6,696 bases of DNA from Bacillota bacterium (GCA_023435565.1 JAEYRN010000011.1:1-6696), one strand, 5' to 3'; numbered from the stretch's first letter, positions 1 through 6,686 are shown. The notes: a model not told the origin generated them from the sequence alone. A program made the numbers and translations.

Positions 1-46
1 CCACTATACCAAATGAAGGGGTGTTTTTATATGATTTTCGCTAATT

Positions 47-90
47 TGTCAATTACTGTTCATTTTTATGCCTGATAATTACTGTTTATT
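47..90. repeat. Pair of 18-nt direct repeats, possible mobile-element end
   Basis: TGTCAATTACTGTTCATT (47-64) is repeated as TGATAATTACTGTTTATT (73-90). The copies match at 15 of 18 positions and are spaced 26 nt apart. Repeated short motifs beginning with TG are typical of the ends of some insertion sequences, for example the multiple transposase-binding repeats at IS21-family termini. That link is from memory and is an inference. No transposase gene lies to the right, so if this is an element end it is a remnant, or the element lies mostly outside the window. Confidence 0.45.
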
Positions 91-100
91 GGGTTTGTTC

Positions 101-123
101 CAACTTTCGCTCTGCGAAAGTTG
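101..123. repeat. Perfect 10-bp hairpin with 3-nt loop
   Basis: CAACTTTCGC (101-110) is followed by the loop TCT (111-113) and then the exact reverse complement GCGAAAGTTG (114-123). It stands out as the only GC-containing stem in an AT-rich stretch. Neither strand has a run of T after the stem, so it is not a normal intrinsic terminator. It lies just behind the direct repeats and 47 nt before the first gene. It could be a subterminal hairpin of a mobile element or a protein-binding palindrome. The sequence does not decide between these. Confidence 0.6.
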
Positions 124-169
124 AGTAATATGATTAGTATTTTATTAATTAAGAAAGGTCTTGATAACA

Positions 170-646
170 TTGAAAATAGCTCAAATACATATTGTTGGAA
201 TAAACATAAGAAGAATTATTGGTTTGGTAACGGAAGGAATTGAAGATTATCACCATTACTTTGCAGGTGAAGTCGAAATTCTTTTTAGAGAAGATTGGTC
301 AAGTAGTATGGAATCATCTCAAATAATGTCATCATACATTTTTCACTTTAATGGGGATCGGGAAGTAAAGATCGAGGTTGTTACCGGTGGTGCTAAGGAT
401 AACTTGTTATTTGATTGGAACGCCGAAAATGGAGCGAATAAAAAGGTTTTTCGTAAGATAAAGGCCGCTTGTGAAGATAATGGATGGACTATTACCAAAG
501 TGTCACCACCTGAACTGGAAAATCCGTTTTTTATCGAAAAGTTATTGGGTGTTACCAAAGGGAAACAGAGTGCAGCTTCGTTAGGAGATGTAATAACCGA
601 AAAAATGGAAAGTATTTTTTTTGGAAAGCATGACGATAAAAAATGA
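170..646 (+). CDS. Hypothetical soluble protein, about 158 residues
   Basis: I do not recognise this family. The frame opens after a TAA at 146-148 and has no ATG near its beginning. TTG at 161 or TTG at 170 are the candidate starts. I chose 170 because the likely ribosome binding site GAAAGG (153-158) is 11 nt before it but only 2 nt before 161. The product has no signal peptide and no membrane segment. It begins with a hydrophobic strand-like stretch (IAQIHIVGINI), has several aromatic and charged patches in the middle, and ends in a lysine/aspartate-rich tail. Alternating hydrophobic residues suggest a mixed alpha/beta fold. The gene is AT-richer than the genes from 1245 on and is followed 88 nt later by a membrane-protein gene, with which it may form a unit. 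Gene reality is likely; function is unknown. Confidence 0.6.
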   Translation: MKIAQIHIVGINIRRIIGLVTEGIEDYHHYFAGEVEILFREDWSSSMESSQIMSSYIFHFNGDREVKIEVVTGGAKDNLLFDWNAENGANKKVFRKIKAACEDNGWTITKVSPPELENPFFIEKLLGVTKGKQSAASLGDVITEKMESIFFGKHDDKK

Positions 647-734
647 TCTTATCGAGCGAGAAATTAAATAATTATCAAAGATTTACTTCTAGCAGTAAGA
701 GAAGAAAGTATTTTTTAAGAGTAAAGGTGATTAG

Positions 735-1184
735 ATGGAAACTAGCCCGGATAATCTTAAATTGATAAAGCGGATGGTACGAATCAATATTCTCATATTA
801 TTTTCAATCAGTGTTTTAATAAAATTGATTTTATTAAGTATTGCCTATTTGGAACCTAATAAGGTCGGAGAGGTAAAAGATATAATTGATTTGGAACAAA
901 TTGCAATTCTTATCGAGTTGTTACTGGGAGGAACTTTATTTACCTTGACTTTGGGTGAATTATCACAATGGAAACAAAAACCCATTTTATTAGTTGGCTG
1001 GGTGTTCTTGGTTAATTCCTTTTTATTGATCGCTTCAATGAGTATTTATGTTGAAGGATTTATCAGCAGTCGTGTAATAAAGGCGGTTTTAAAAGGTTTG
1101 TTAATGGTTGGTTTATATATTTGGTCTGTTCAATTTTATAGGTTACTTAAAAAAATTATAAAAATCTTGAATTTTATCGAGTAG
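735..1184 (+). CDS. Hypothetical membrane protein with four transmembrane helices
   Basis: The 149-residue product is not recognised. The ATG is preceded by a good SD (AAAGGTGA, 723-730). Four hydrophobic segments are visible at about residues 17-38, 53-75, 83-106 and 114-136. The loops are short, with basic residues before segment 1 (IKRMVR) and at the C-terminus (KKIIK), so both ends are probably cytoplasmic. No catalytic, metal-binding or known transporter motif is seen. The coding sequence is very AT-rich: bases 781-840 hold 10 G or C in 60, against 38 in 60 at 2641-2700 in the xylosidase gene. This favours an acquired or fast-evolving accessory gene. It could be a small DUF-type integral membrane protein or a partner of the preceding soluble protein. 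Neither role can be shown here. Confidence 0.65.
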   Translation: METSPDNLKLIKRMVRINILILFSISVLIKLILLSIAYLEPNKVGEVKDIIDLEQIAILIELLLGGTLFTLTLGELSQWKQKPILLVGWVFLVNSFLLIASMSIYVEGFISSRVIKAVLKGLLMVGLYIWSVQFYRLLKKIIKILNFIE

Positions 1185-1244
1185 AAATATATCTCATCGC
1201 ATTTAATTATAAAACCTTTGGTTGAATAAAGCGAGGGTGGAACT

Positions 1245-3569
1245 ATGAAATTTTCGGACGGGCAGTGGCAGATTAGAAAAGGGGTGCGGGTGTATAACCC
1301 GGCAGAGGTCAATGACCTTGAAACAGACGGGAATTCAATCACGGTTTATGCTCCTTGCCGACATATTAATGACCGGAGCGCTACTTTGGACGGGCCGTTG
1401 CTTACCTTCCGGTTTTCAGCCCCGCTACCGAACATTATTTGTGTCCAGATCTTTCATTATACGGGGGGAGTAAGAAAAGGACCGGAATTCAAACTCCTTG
1501 AGCAATCGGATTTTCCGGTGGAAATCAACCGAGATGATACCGCAGCCTATTTGACCAGTGGTAATTTAACAGTACGGGTAAAAAAAGAAAATGATTGGGC
1601 GGTTGACTTCTATAATGGCGCCCAAAGACTCACCGGAAGTGGTCCCGGTGGCGCCGGTTATATCATAACCGATGATCAGGGTGTCTTTGTGAACGAGCAG
1701 TTGAGTTTGGGAGTCGGAGAATGTATTTACGGATTAGGCGAACGTTTTACACCGTTTGTTAAAAACGGTCAGGTGGTAGAGATTTGGAATGAAGACGGCG
1801 GCACCGACACCGAGCAGGCTTATAAGAACATTCCGTTTTACCTGACCAATAAAGGATATGGCGTTTTCGTCAATCACCCCGAAAAAGTCTTCTTTGAAGT
1901 GGGTTCGGAAAGGGTATCCAAAGTCCAGTTCAGTGTCGCCGGAGAATACCTGGAGTATTACATCATCAACGGTCCTACTCCCAAAGAGGTATTGGAGAGA
2001 TACACTGCTTTGACAGGACGGCCTGCCCTGCCCCCGTCCTGGTCCTTCGGACTATGGCTGACGACTTCGTTTACCACCGATTATGACGAAAAAACCGTCA
2101 ATCATTTCATCGACGGGATGGCGGAACGTGATTTGCCGCTGGCGGTCTTTCATTTTGATTGTTTTTGGATGAAGGAGTATCATTGGTGCAATTTTGAGTG
2201 GGACCACCGGGTCTTTCCCGATCCGCAAGGAATGCTAGCTCGGCTGAAAGCAAAGGGGTTGAAGATTTGCCTATGGATCAATCCCTATATCGCCCAACGA
2301 TCAGACTTGTTCGCCGAAGGGAAGAAACGGGATTATCTGCTAAAAAAGCCTGATGGTGACGTCTGGCAATGGGATAAGTGGCAAGCGGGTATGGGCATTG
2401 TCGATTTCACCAATCCCGAAGCCTGTCAGTGGTTTGCAGCTAAGCTTCGGGGACTCCTGGAAATGGGTGTCGACTGTTTTAAGACCGATTTCGGCGAACG
2501 GATCCCCACCGATGTGGTTTATTATGACGGGTCCGATCCAATGAAGATGCATAACTATTATGCTTATCTTTATAATAAAGTTGTTTTTGGAGTGTTGGAG
2601 GAGAAGTTCGGTAAGGGTAATGCGGTAGTTTTCGCCCGTTCGGCCACGGTAGGATCGCAGAAGTTCCCGGTGCACTGGGGTGGCGACTGTTGGGCCAATT
2701 ACGAATCGATGGCTGAAAGTCTCCGGGGTGGGCTGTCGTTGTCACTCTCGGGGTTTGGATTTTGGAGCCACGATATCGGCGGTTTTGAAAAAACGGCTAC
2801 GGCGGACCTTTATAAGCGGTGGGTGGCTTTTGGTTTACTCTCCTCCCATAGCAGGCTACACGGCAGCTCTTCTTACCGGGTCCCCTGGCTCTTTGACGAA
2901 GAGGCAGTTGACGTATTGCGCTTTTTTACCAAGCTTAAATGCAGCCTGATGCCGTATCTTTTTGCAACTGCCTGTGAAGCCTCTCAAAGAGGAATTCCGG
3001 TAATGCGACCGATGTTCCTGGAATTTCCGGACGACCCGGCATGTGATTACCTGGATCGCCAATACATGTTGGGCGAAGCATTATTGGTGGCGCCAATTTT
3101 CAGTGACGATGGATTTGTTTCCTATTATCTCCCCGAAGGTAATTGGACTAACTTCTTTACCGGTGAGCAACTTAAAGGTGGTTGTTGGCGTAAAGAACGG
3201 TACGATTACTTCAGCTTACCGTTGATGGCCCGGGCCAATACTGTTATACCTGTTGGTAAGGTCGATTACCGGCCGGACTATGATTATATTGATGATGTTA
3301 CTTTACAAGTTTTCGTATTGGAAGAGAGGATACTGAAATCAACTATAGTGTACAATATGGACGGAACTCCGGGACTGAAGGTAAATATCCAACAAACCGG
3401 AAAGATGGTTACGATAGAGGCTGAAGAGGCTCAAAAGCCATGGAATGTTTTATTCAGGGAGATTCGAGAATTTGTTGAGGTCAAAGGCGGGATTGGGACA
3501 GTTACAGAGGATGGGGTAAGGATTAAAATTGAACCTGGCATTAATATAATTGTTGAAATAGTTTTTTGA
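1245..3569 (+). CDS. yicI: Alpha-xylosidase, GH31 family (YicI type)
   Basis: This is a cytosolic retaining glycoside hydrolase that removes alpha-1,6-linked xylose from isoprimeverose-type ends of xyloglucan oligosaccharides. The 774 residues match the usual YicI length (772 in E. coli) and the family resemblance runs end to end. The layout is an N-terminal beta-sandwich (about 1-245), a (beta/alpha)8 barrel (about 250-585) and two C-terminal beta domains. The nucleophile is D415 in KTDFGER and the acid/base is D481 in HWGGDC. F276, C306, F307, W344 and K413 occupy positions that, as I recall, set xylosyl specificity in E. coli YicI (same numbering plus one). There is no signal peptide. The start ATG follows GAGGGTGG (1233-1240). 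No transporter or regulator gene adjoins it. Isomaltase or alpha-glucosidase activity is less likely given the CF pair at 306-307. Confidence 0.96.
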   Translation: MKFSDGQWQIRKGVRVYNPAEVNDLETDGNSITVYAPCRHINDRSATLDGPLLTFRFSAPLPNIICVQIFHYTGGVRKGPEFKLLEQSDFPVEINRDDTAAYLTSGNLTVRVKKENDWAVDFYNGAQRLTGSGPGGAGYIITDDQGVFVNEQLSLGVGECIYGLGERFTPFVKNGQVVEIWNEDGGTDTEQAYKNIPFYLTNKGYGVFVNHPEKVFFEVGSERVSKVQFSVAGEYLEYYIINGPTPKEVLERYTALTGRPALPPSWSFGLWLTTSFTTDYDEKTVNHFIDGMAERDLPLAVFHFDCFWMKEYHWCNFEWDHRVFPDPQGMLARLKAKGLKICLWINPYIAQRSDLFAEGKKRDYLLKKPDGDVWQWDKWQAGMGIVDFTNPEACQWFAAKLRGLLEMGVDCFKTDFGERIPTDVVYYDGSDPMKMHNYYAYLYNKVVFGVLEEKFGKGNAVVFARSATVGSQKFPVHWGGDCWANYESMAESLRGGLSLSLSGFGFWSHDIGGFEKTATADLYKRWVAFGLLSSHSRLHGSSSYRVPWLFDEEAVDVLRFFTKLKCSLMPYLFATACEASQRGIPVMRPMFLEFPDDPACDYLDRQYMLGEALLVAPIFSDDGFVSYYLPEGNWTNFFTGEQLKGGCWRKERYDYFSLPLMARANTVIPVGKVDYRPDYDYIDDVTLQVFVLEERILKSTIVYNMDGTPGLKVNIQQTGKMVTIEAEEAQKPWNVLFREIREFVEVKGGIGTVTEDGVRIKIEPGINIIVEIVF

Positions 3570-3588
3570 AATTTAATCCCAAAGTAGA

Positions 3589-3617
3589 TTGTACTTTTTA
3601 TCACAATGTGGTAAAAT
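3589..3617 (+). promoter_or_regulatory. Sigma-A-type promoter for the hydGF operon
   Basis: TTGTAC (3589-3594) and TAAAAT (3612-3617) are separated by exactly 17 nt, and TGG directly before the -10 makes it an extended -10 promoter. It begins 20 nt behind the yicI stop codon. Transcription would start near 3624 and give a leader of about 200 nt before the hydG start. Confidence 0.75.
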
Positions 3618-3755
3618 AAATTAAAGGTTTACGTCCGTGATTCAATCGGTCATTGACGGTGAACCCAAAAATAGTTTTGAGTAGTTCTGAAGCCAAAGAG
3701 TAGTCTGAGGCCGGAGAGCATTCGAGCAAAAGGTGTTATGAATTGTCAATTCAGA

Positions 3756-3796
3756 CCCTTTTTTGAGGTGTTCCCCATCCTCAAAAGAGGGTTTTT
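3756..3796 (+). terminator. Intrinsic terminator inside the hydG leader
   Basis: CCCTTTTTTGAGG (3756-3768) pairs with CCTCAAAAGAGGG (3779-3791) over 13 positions with one G-U wobble. The loop is 10 nt and five T follow (3792-3796). It lies downstream of the promoter and 25 nt before the hydG start, which is the position of an attenuator rather than an end-of-operon terminator. Confidence 0.75.
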
Positions 3797-3804
3797 AATT
3801 TATC

Positions 3805-3812
3805 AAAGGGGG
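3805..3812 (+). promoter_or_regulatory. Ribosome binding site that fixes the hydG start
   Basis: AAAGGGGG ends 9 nt before ATG 3822. It lies after the leader terminator, so the start at 3822 fits a message that has escaped attenuation. An upstream in-frame ATG at 3738 has its own weaker site (AAAAGGTG). Confidence 0.75.
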
Positions 3813-3821
3813 TTTTCAAGA

Positions 3822-5267
3822 ATGGATTTTCTAGAAAAATACCGGGCGGATTTTGCGGAGTATGATGCCATGGAACGGGATTTTATCGATGACGGGAAGA
3901 TTTGGGACCAGTTAAACAAGTGGGAAAGTCCCAAGCCGGAGGATGTCCGGAGAGTATTGAAAAAATCAGTCTCCCAAGTACGGCTGGAGCCGGAGGAGAT
4001 GGCTGTTTTATTACAAAATCAAGATCCGGAAACATTGTCGGAGATGTATGCTTTGGCTAACAAATTAAAGCGGGAGGTTTACGGCGACCGGATTGTCTTT
4101 TTCGCCCCTTTATATGTTAGCGATAAATGCGCCAACAATTGTCTCTATTGCGGTTACCGTAGCTCCAATAATGCTATTCATAGAAAAACCTTGACCATGG
4201 AAGAACTCGGGCATGAGGTTGAGATTATGATCAACGAAGGCCAAAAAAGGACCATATTGGTATACGGAGAATCACCGGAGACAAATATCGACTACATCTG
4301 TAATTCGATTCGGCAGGTATATAGCACCAAGAACGAGAACGGCGAAATTCGGCGGGCCAATATCAATTGCGCCCCTTTAACCAGGGATGAATTGCGTCAA
4401 CTTAAACAGGTAGGCATCGGTACTTTCCAGGTGTTTCAGGAGACCTATCATCATGAGAGTTACCGGAAATACCACCCGGAAAATACCATTAAAGGGCATT
4501 ACCGGTGGCGTTTATACTGTCATGATCGGGCTTTGGACGCTGGTGTCGACGACGTGGGAATTGGGGTGTTATTCGGCCTCTATGACTGGCGGTTTGAAGC
4601 CATGGGACTGTTATATCATACAATTCATCTGGAAAATAAGTATAACGGGGTTGGTCCACATACCATTTCTTTTCCCAGAATTCAGCCTGCCGTTAATACA
4701 CCATTGACCTTAAATCCGGAGTACGCGGTGAGCGATGCTGATTTTAAAAAATTAGTGGCAATAATCCGGTTGGCGATACCTTATACCGGGATGATCCTAA
4801 CAGCCCGTGAAAGCGCTGAAGTACGTAAGGAAGTTATACCGCTGGGGGTCTCTCAAATTGACGCCGGGAGCCGTATCGGTGTGGGCGGTTACCAGGAAGC
4901 CACCAATGCTATGCCTAATAAAGAACAGTTTCAACTGGGGGACACCCGTTCCTTAGATGATGTAATCCGGGAGACTTGTTTATCCGGGAATATACCTTCC
5001 TTTTGTACCGGTTGTTACCGAAAAGGGAGGACCGGGGAGCATTTTATGGGGTTGGCCAAGTCCAGATTCGTCCATAACTTTTGTATGCCTAATGCCATCT
5101 GCACTTTGAAGGAGTATCTATTAGATTATGCAAGCTCGGAGACGAAACAGGCGGGTGAGGCTGTGATTGCAAAACATTTGTTAGAGATTGGCGATGCAAA
5201 AACCAGGGAGTTTTTAGTTCAGGCATTGAAGAAGCTGGAGAGCGGCGAAAGAGATCAATATGTATAG
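3822..5267 (+). CDS. hydG: [FeFe]-hydrogenase H-cluster maturase HydG, radical SAM tyrosine lyase
   Basis: HydG cleaves tyrosine to p-cresol and dehydroglycine and turns the latter into the CO and CN- ligands of the H-cluster, delivered as an iron-cysteine-CO-CN unit. With the start at 3822 the protein has 481 residues, close to the family norm. The radical SAM cluster motif CxxxCxxC is C103, C107, C110, followed by GYR. The auxiliary cluster motif CX2CX22C is exact: C395, C398, C421. This second site separates HydG from the tyrosine lyase ThiH and from HydE. The barrel spans about 90-330, and the segment from about 340 carries the auxiliary cluster. The enzyme is cytosolic and oxygen-sensitive. 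hydF follows after 36 nt with no terminator between them, so the two are probably cotranscribed. An in-frame ATG at 3738 would add 28 residues encoded across the terminator hairpin, so I disfavour it. Confidence 0.97.
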   Translation: MDFLEKYRADFAEYDAMERDFIDDGKIWDQLNKWESPKPEDVRRVLKKSVSQVRLEPEEMAVLLQNQDPETLSEMYALANKLKREVYGDRIVFFAPLYVSDKCANNCLYCGYRSSNNAIHRKTLTMEELGHEVEIMINEGQKRTILVYGESPETNIDYICNSIRQVYSTKNENGEIRRANINCAPLTRDELRQLKQVGIGTFQVFQETYHHESYRKYHPENTIKGHYRWRLYCHDRALDAGVDDVGIGVLFGLYDWRFEAMGLLYHTIHLENKYNGVGPHTISFPRIQPAVNTPLTLNPEYAVSDADFKKLVAIIRLAIPYTGMILTARESAEVRKEVIPLGVSQIDAGSRIGVGGYQEATNAMPNKEQFQLGDTRSLDDVIRETCLSGNIPSFCTGCYRKGRTGEHFMGLAKSRFVHNFCMPNAICTLKEYLLDYASSETKQAGEAVIAKHLLEIGDAKTREFLVQALKKLESGERDQYV

Positions 5268-5306
5268 ACGATAATACGGATTTGTGAAAAAAGTAGGGAG
5301 GTTATG

Positions 5307-6548
5307 ATGGGAAACTTAAATGAAACTCCCAATAGCTCACGGCTTCAGATCGCCATCTTCGGACGGCGGAATGCCGGGAAATCAAGTCTGATTAATGCCT
5401 TGACCAATCAAAAAGTGGCCTTAGTTTCGGCGGAGCCGGGAACTACCACCGATCCGGTGACGAAAGCGATGGAATTGTTGCCTTTGGGTCCTGTTGCCCT
5501 GATTGATACGGCCGGTATTGATGATACCGGACCGTTGGGTGAATTAAGGGTCGAACGGACTTATGAAGTGTTAAACAAGGCTGATTTGGCGCTGTTGGTG
5601 TTGGACAGCTTGACCGGAGTTACGAATTTTGAGTTGGAATTGCTCAAAAATATCCGGGCCAAGAATATTCCGGTGGTTGGTGTTGTTAATAAGGTTGATT
5701 TGACGGGGTATGATAGTGTTAAACGTTTAGAATGGCAGGAACAGCTTCAACTCGAGCTTGTTGTGGTATCGGCGGCGACCGGGGCAGGGATTACTGAACT
5801 CAAGTTGGCGATTATTCGAAATGCTCCCAATAATGAAGAGGAGTCATTATTGGGCAGAGACTTAATCCAGCCGGGAGACTTTGCGGTGCTGGTCATACCG
5901 ATTGACACCGCAGCGCCTAAAGGACGTTTAATTCTACCGCAACAACAGGTAATCCGGGAGATACTGGATCGGGGCGGCGTGGCAATATCCACCAAAGAGG
6001 ACGGACTGAAAGAAACCTTGGAACACCTAGGGAAGAAACCGGCGATTGTGATCACTGATTCCCAGGCTTTTAAGCAGGTAGCGATGGATACACCCCTGGA
6101 TATTCCTTTGACATCCTTTTCGATTTTATTCGCCCGTTACAAAGGGGACCTGATTGAGCTGGTCAGAGGGGCTAAGGCGATTAGGGGAATCCGGCCCGGG
6201 GATCGGGTTTTGGTTGCTGAAGGTTGTACCCATCATCGGCAGTGCGATGATATTGGAACGGTGAAGATTCCCCGATGGCTTCGACAGTTGGCCGGGGGTG
6301 AAATAGAGTTTGAATGGGTCAGCGGTTTGAGTTTGCCGAAGGACTTGACCAAGTATCGGTTGGTGATCCATTGCGGGGGTTGTATGCTGAACCGGCGGGA
6401 GATGGGGTACCGGGTGGCCTTGGCCCTGGAGCAAGGAGTGCCGATTGTTAACTATGGAGTGTTTATTGCCTATGTGCAAGGGGCTTTTCCTAGAGCATTA
6501 ATGCCGTTTCCGGAGTTGAGAGCTTTGTTGGAGGAGGAGTTTATGTGA
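5307..6548 (+). CDS. hydF: [FeFe]-hydrogenase H-cluster maturation GTPase HydF
   Basis: HydF is the scaffold on which the 2Fe subcluster is assembled before transfer to apo-hydrogenase HydA. Numbered from the ATG at 5304 (414 residues), the GTPase domain has the P-loop GRRNAGKS (20-27), the switch threonines in EPGTTTDP (44-51), DTAG (68-71), NKVD (129-132) and SAATG (156-160). A dimerisation region follows at about 180-265. The C-terminal cluster domain has C308 and H310 (CTH), then H356, C357 and C360 (HCGGC), which is the HydF CxHx(n)HCxxC signature with 45 residues between. Two adjacent ATGs are possible. GGGAGG (5296-5301) lies 5 nt before 5307 but only 2 nt before 5304, so 5307 is preferred. 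Its stop codon overlaps a short aborted frame at 6545. Length and motifs are complete. Confidence 0.97.
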   Translation: MGNLNETPNSSRLQIAIFGRRNAGKSSLINALTNQKVALVSAEPGTTTDPVTKAMELLPLGPVALIDTAGIDDTGPLGELRVERTYEVLNKADLALLVLDSLTGVTNFELELLKNIRAKNIPVVGVVNKVDLTGYDSVKRLEWQEQLQLELVVVSAATGAGITELKLAIIRNAPNNEEESLLGRDLIQPGDFAVLVIPIDTAAPKGRLILPQQQVIREILDRGGVAISTKEDGLKETLEHLGKKPAIVITDSQAFKQVAMDTPLDIPLTSFSILFARYKGDLIELVRGAKAIRGIRPGDRVLVAEGCTHHRQCDDIGTVKIPRWLRQLAGGEIEFEWVSGLSLPKDLTKYRLVIHCGGCMLNRREMGYRVALALEQGVPIVNYGVFIAYVQGAFPRALMPFPELRALLEEEFM

Positions 6549-6565
6549 GCAGATTTGATTTATAG
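6545..6565 (+). pseudogene. Six-codon remnant of a gene once coupled to hydF (tentative)
   Basis: GTG at 6545 overlaps the hydF stop (GTGA) and has a strong SD, GAGGAGGAG (6531-6539), 5 nt upstream. This is the arrangement of a translationally coupled next gene. The frame reads only MSRFDL and then stops at TAG (6563-6565). I infer that the rest of the gene was lost or separated by an insertion or deletion just downstream. A third maturation gene such as hydE would be a natural lost partner, but six residues cannot identify it. A chance GTG is a real alternative, because the SD could simply be coding sequence of hydF. Confidence 0.3.
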
Positions 6566-6611
6566 ATTTGCCACAGCATTCCTGTAATAAAGTAAAATCG
6601 AAATTGAAAAA

Positions 6612-6683
6612 AAGAGTCGCTCCATGTATGCTGGGTAGAGAATGGCTAGCAAAGCATTCAATCCCTAAAAATGGAGGACTCTT
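6612..6683 (+). repeat. Inverted repeat covering the SD of the last gene
   Basis: AAGAGTC (6612-6618), a bulged G (6619) and CTCCAT (6620-6625) are complementary to ATGGAG (6671-6676) and GACTCTT (6677-6683). This gives 13 base pairs around a 45-nt loop. Inside the loop ATGCT (6628-6632) can pair with AGCAT (6653-6657). The right arm contains the whole SD GGAGG (6673-6677) of the gene starting at 6687, so a transcript entering from hydF would hide that site. No T-run follows, so it is not a terminator. It could also be part of the terminal region of a mobile element. Confidence 0.6.
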
Positions 6684-6686
6684 AAG

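Larger units (their letters stand above)
3624..3821 (+). promoter_or_regulatory. Structured 5' leader of hydG, candidate attenuator or riboswitch
   Basis: Three elements are visible. First is a 5' hairpin: GGTTTAC and GTC (3626-3635) pair with GAC and GTGAACC (3655-3665) around one bulged G. Second is a near-duplicated pair of about 16 nt, GAGTAGTTCTGAAGCC (3679-3694) and GAGTAGTCTGAGGCC (3698-3712). Third is a switch region: AAAAGG (3728-3733) can pair with CCTTTT (3757-3762), enclosing the small hairpin TGAATT-GTC-AATTCA (3739-3753). That pairing uses the 5' arm of the downstream terminator, so it would act as an antiterminator. GTCTGA (3703-3708) can also pair with TCAGAC (3751-3756). No known riboswitch signature was recognised, and the T-box consensus is missing. 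The regulatory role is inferred from the mutually exclusive pairings. Confidence 0.6.

Noticed and set aside
665..717. Terminator between the two orphan genes (CTTCT...AGAAG followed by a T-run near 711-717)
   Set aside because: The stem is only 5 AT-rich base pairs and does not abut the T-run.
1167..1213. Promoter for yicI (TTGAAT at 1167 with TATATC at 1188, or TATAAA at 1208)
   Set aside because: The first pair has only a 15-nt spacer and the second has no acceptable -35, so I did not annotate it.
1234..1248. AGGGTGGAAC resembles the T-box conserved sequence
   Set aside because: It sits directly before the yicI ATG as its SD, lacks the CCGCG continuation, and no terminator or leader structure accompanies it.
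2340..2745. Open frames on the minus strand and in other frames inside yicI, hydG and hydF
   Set aside because: They lie wholly inside well-supported genes, lack SD sites and encode low-complexity or Ser/Pro/His-rich products typical of shadow frames.
3570..3588. Terminator behind yicI
   Set aside because: No hairpin is visible between the stop codon and the hydG promoter; the xylosidase message may run into the leader and end at 3796.
3728..3764. T-box antiterminator in the hydG leader (tyrosine-responsive, fitting HydG's substrate)
   Set aside because: The helix-bulge-helix layout is similar, but the bulge is TGTTA without the UGGN that pairs with tRNA, the AGGGTGGNACCGCG consensus is missing, and the 5' hairpin is too short for a normal Stem I.
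3738..3821. N-terminal extension of HydG from ATG 3738 as the main product
   Set aside because: It would be encoded across the leader terminator and the hydG SD, and the start at 3822 gives the normal family length. It is kept only as a regulatory possibility.
6568..6598. Promoter TTGCCA (6568-6573) with TAAAAT (6593-6598) before the last gene
   Set aside because: The 19-nt spacer is too long for confidence; the region 6566-6611 is otherwise featureless and AT-rich.
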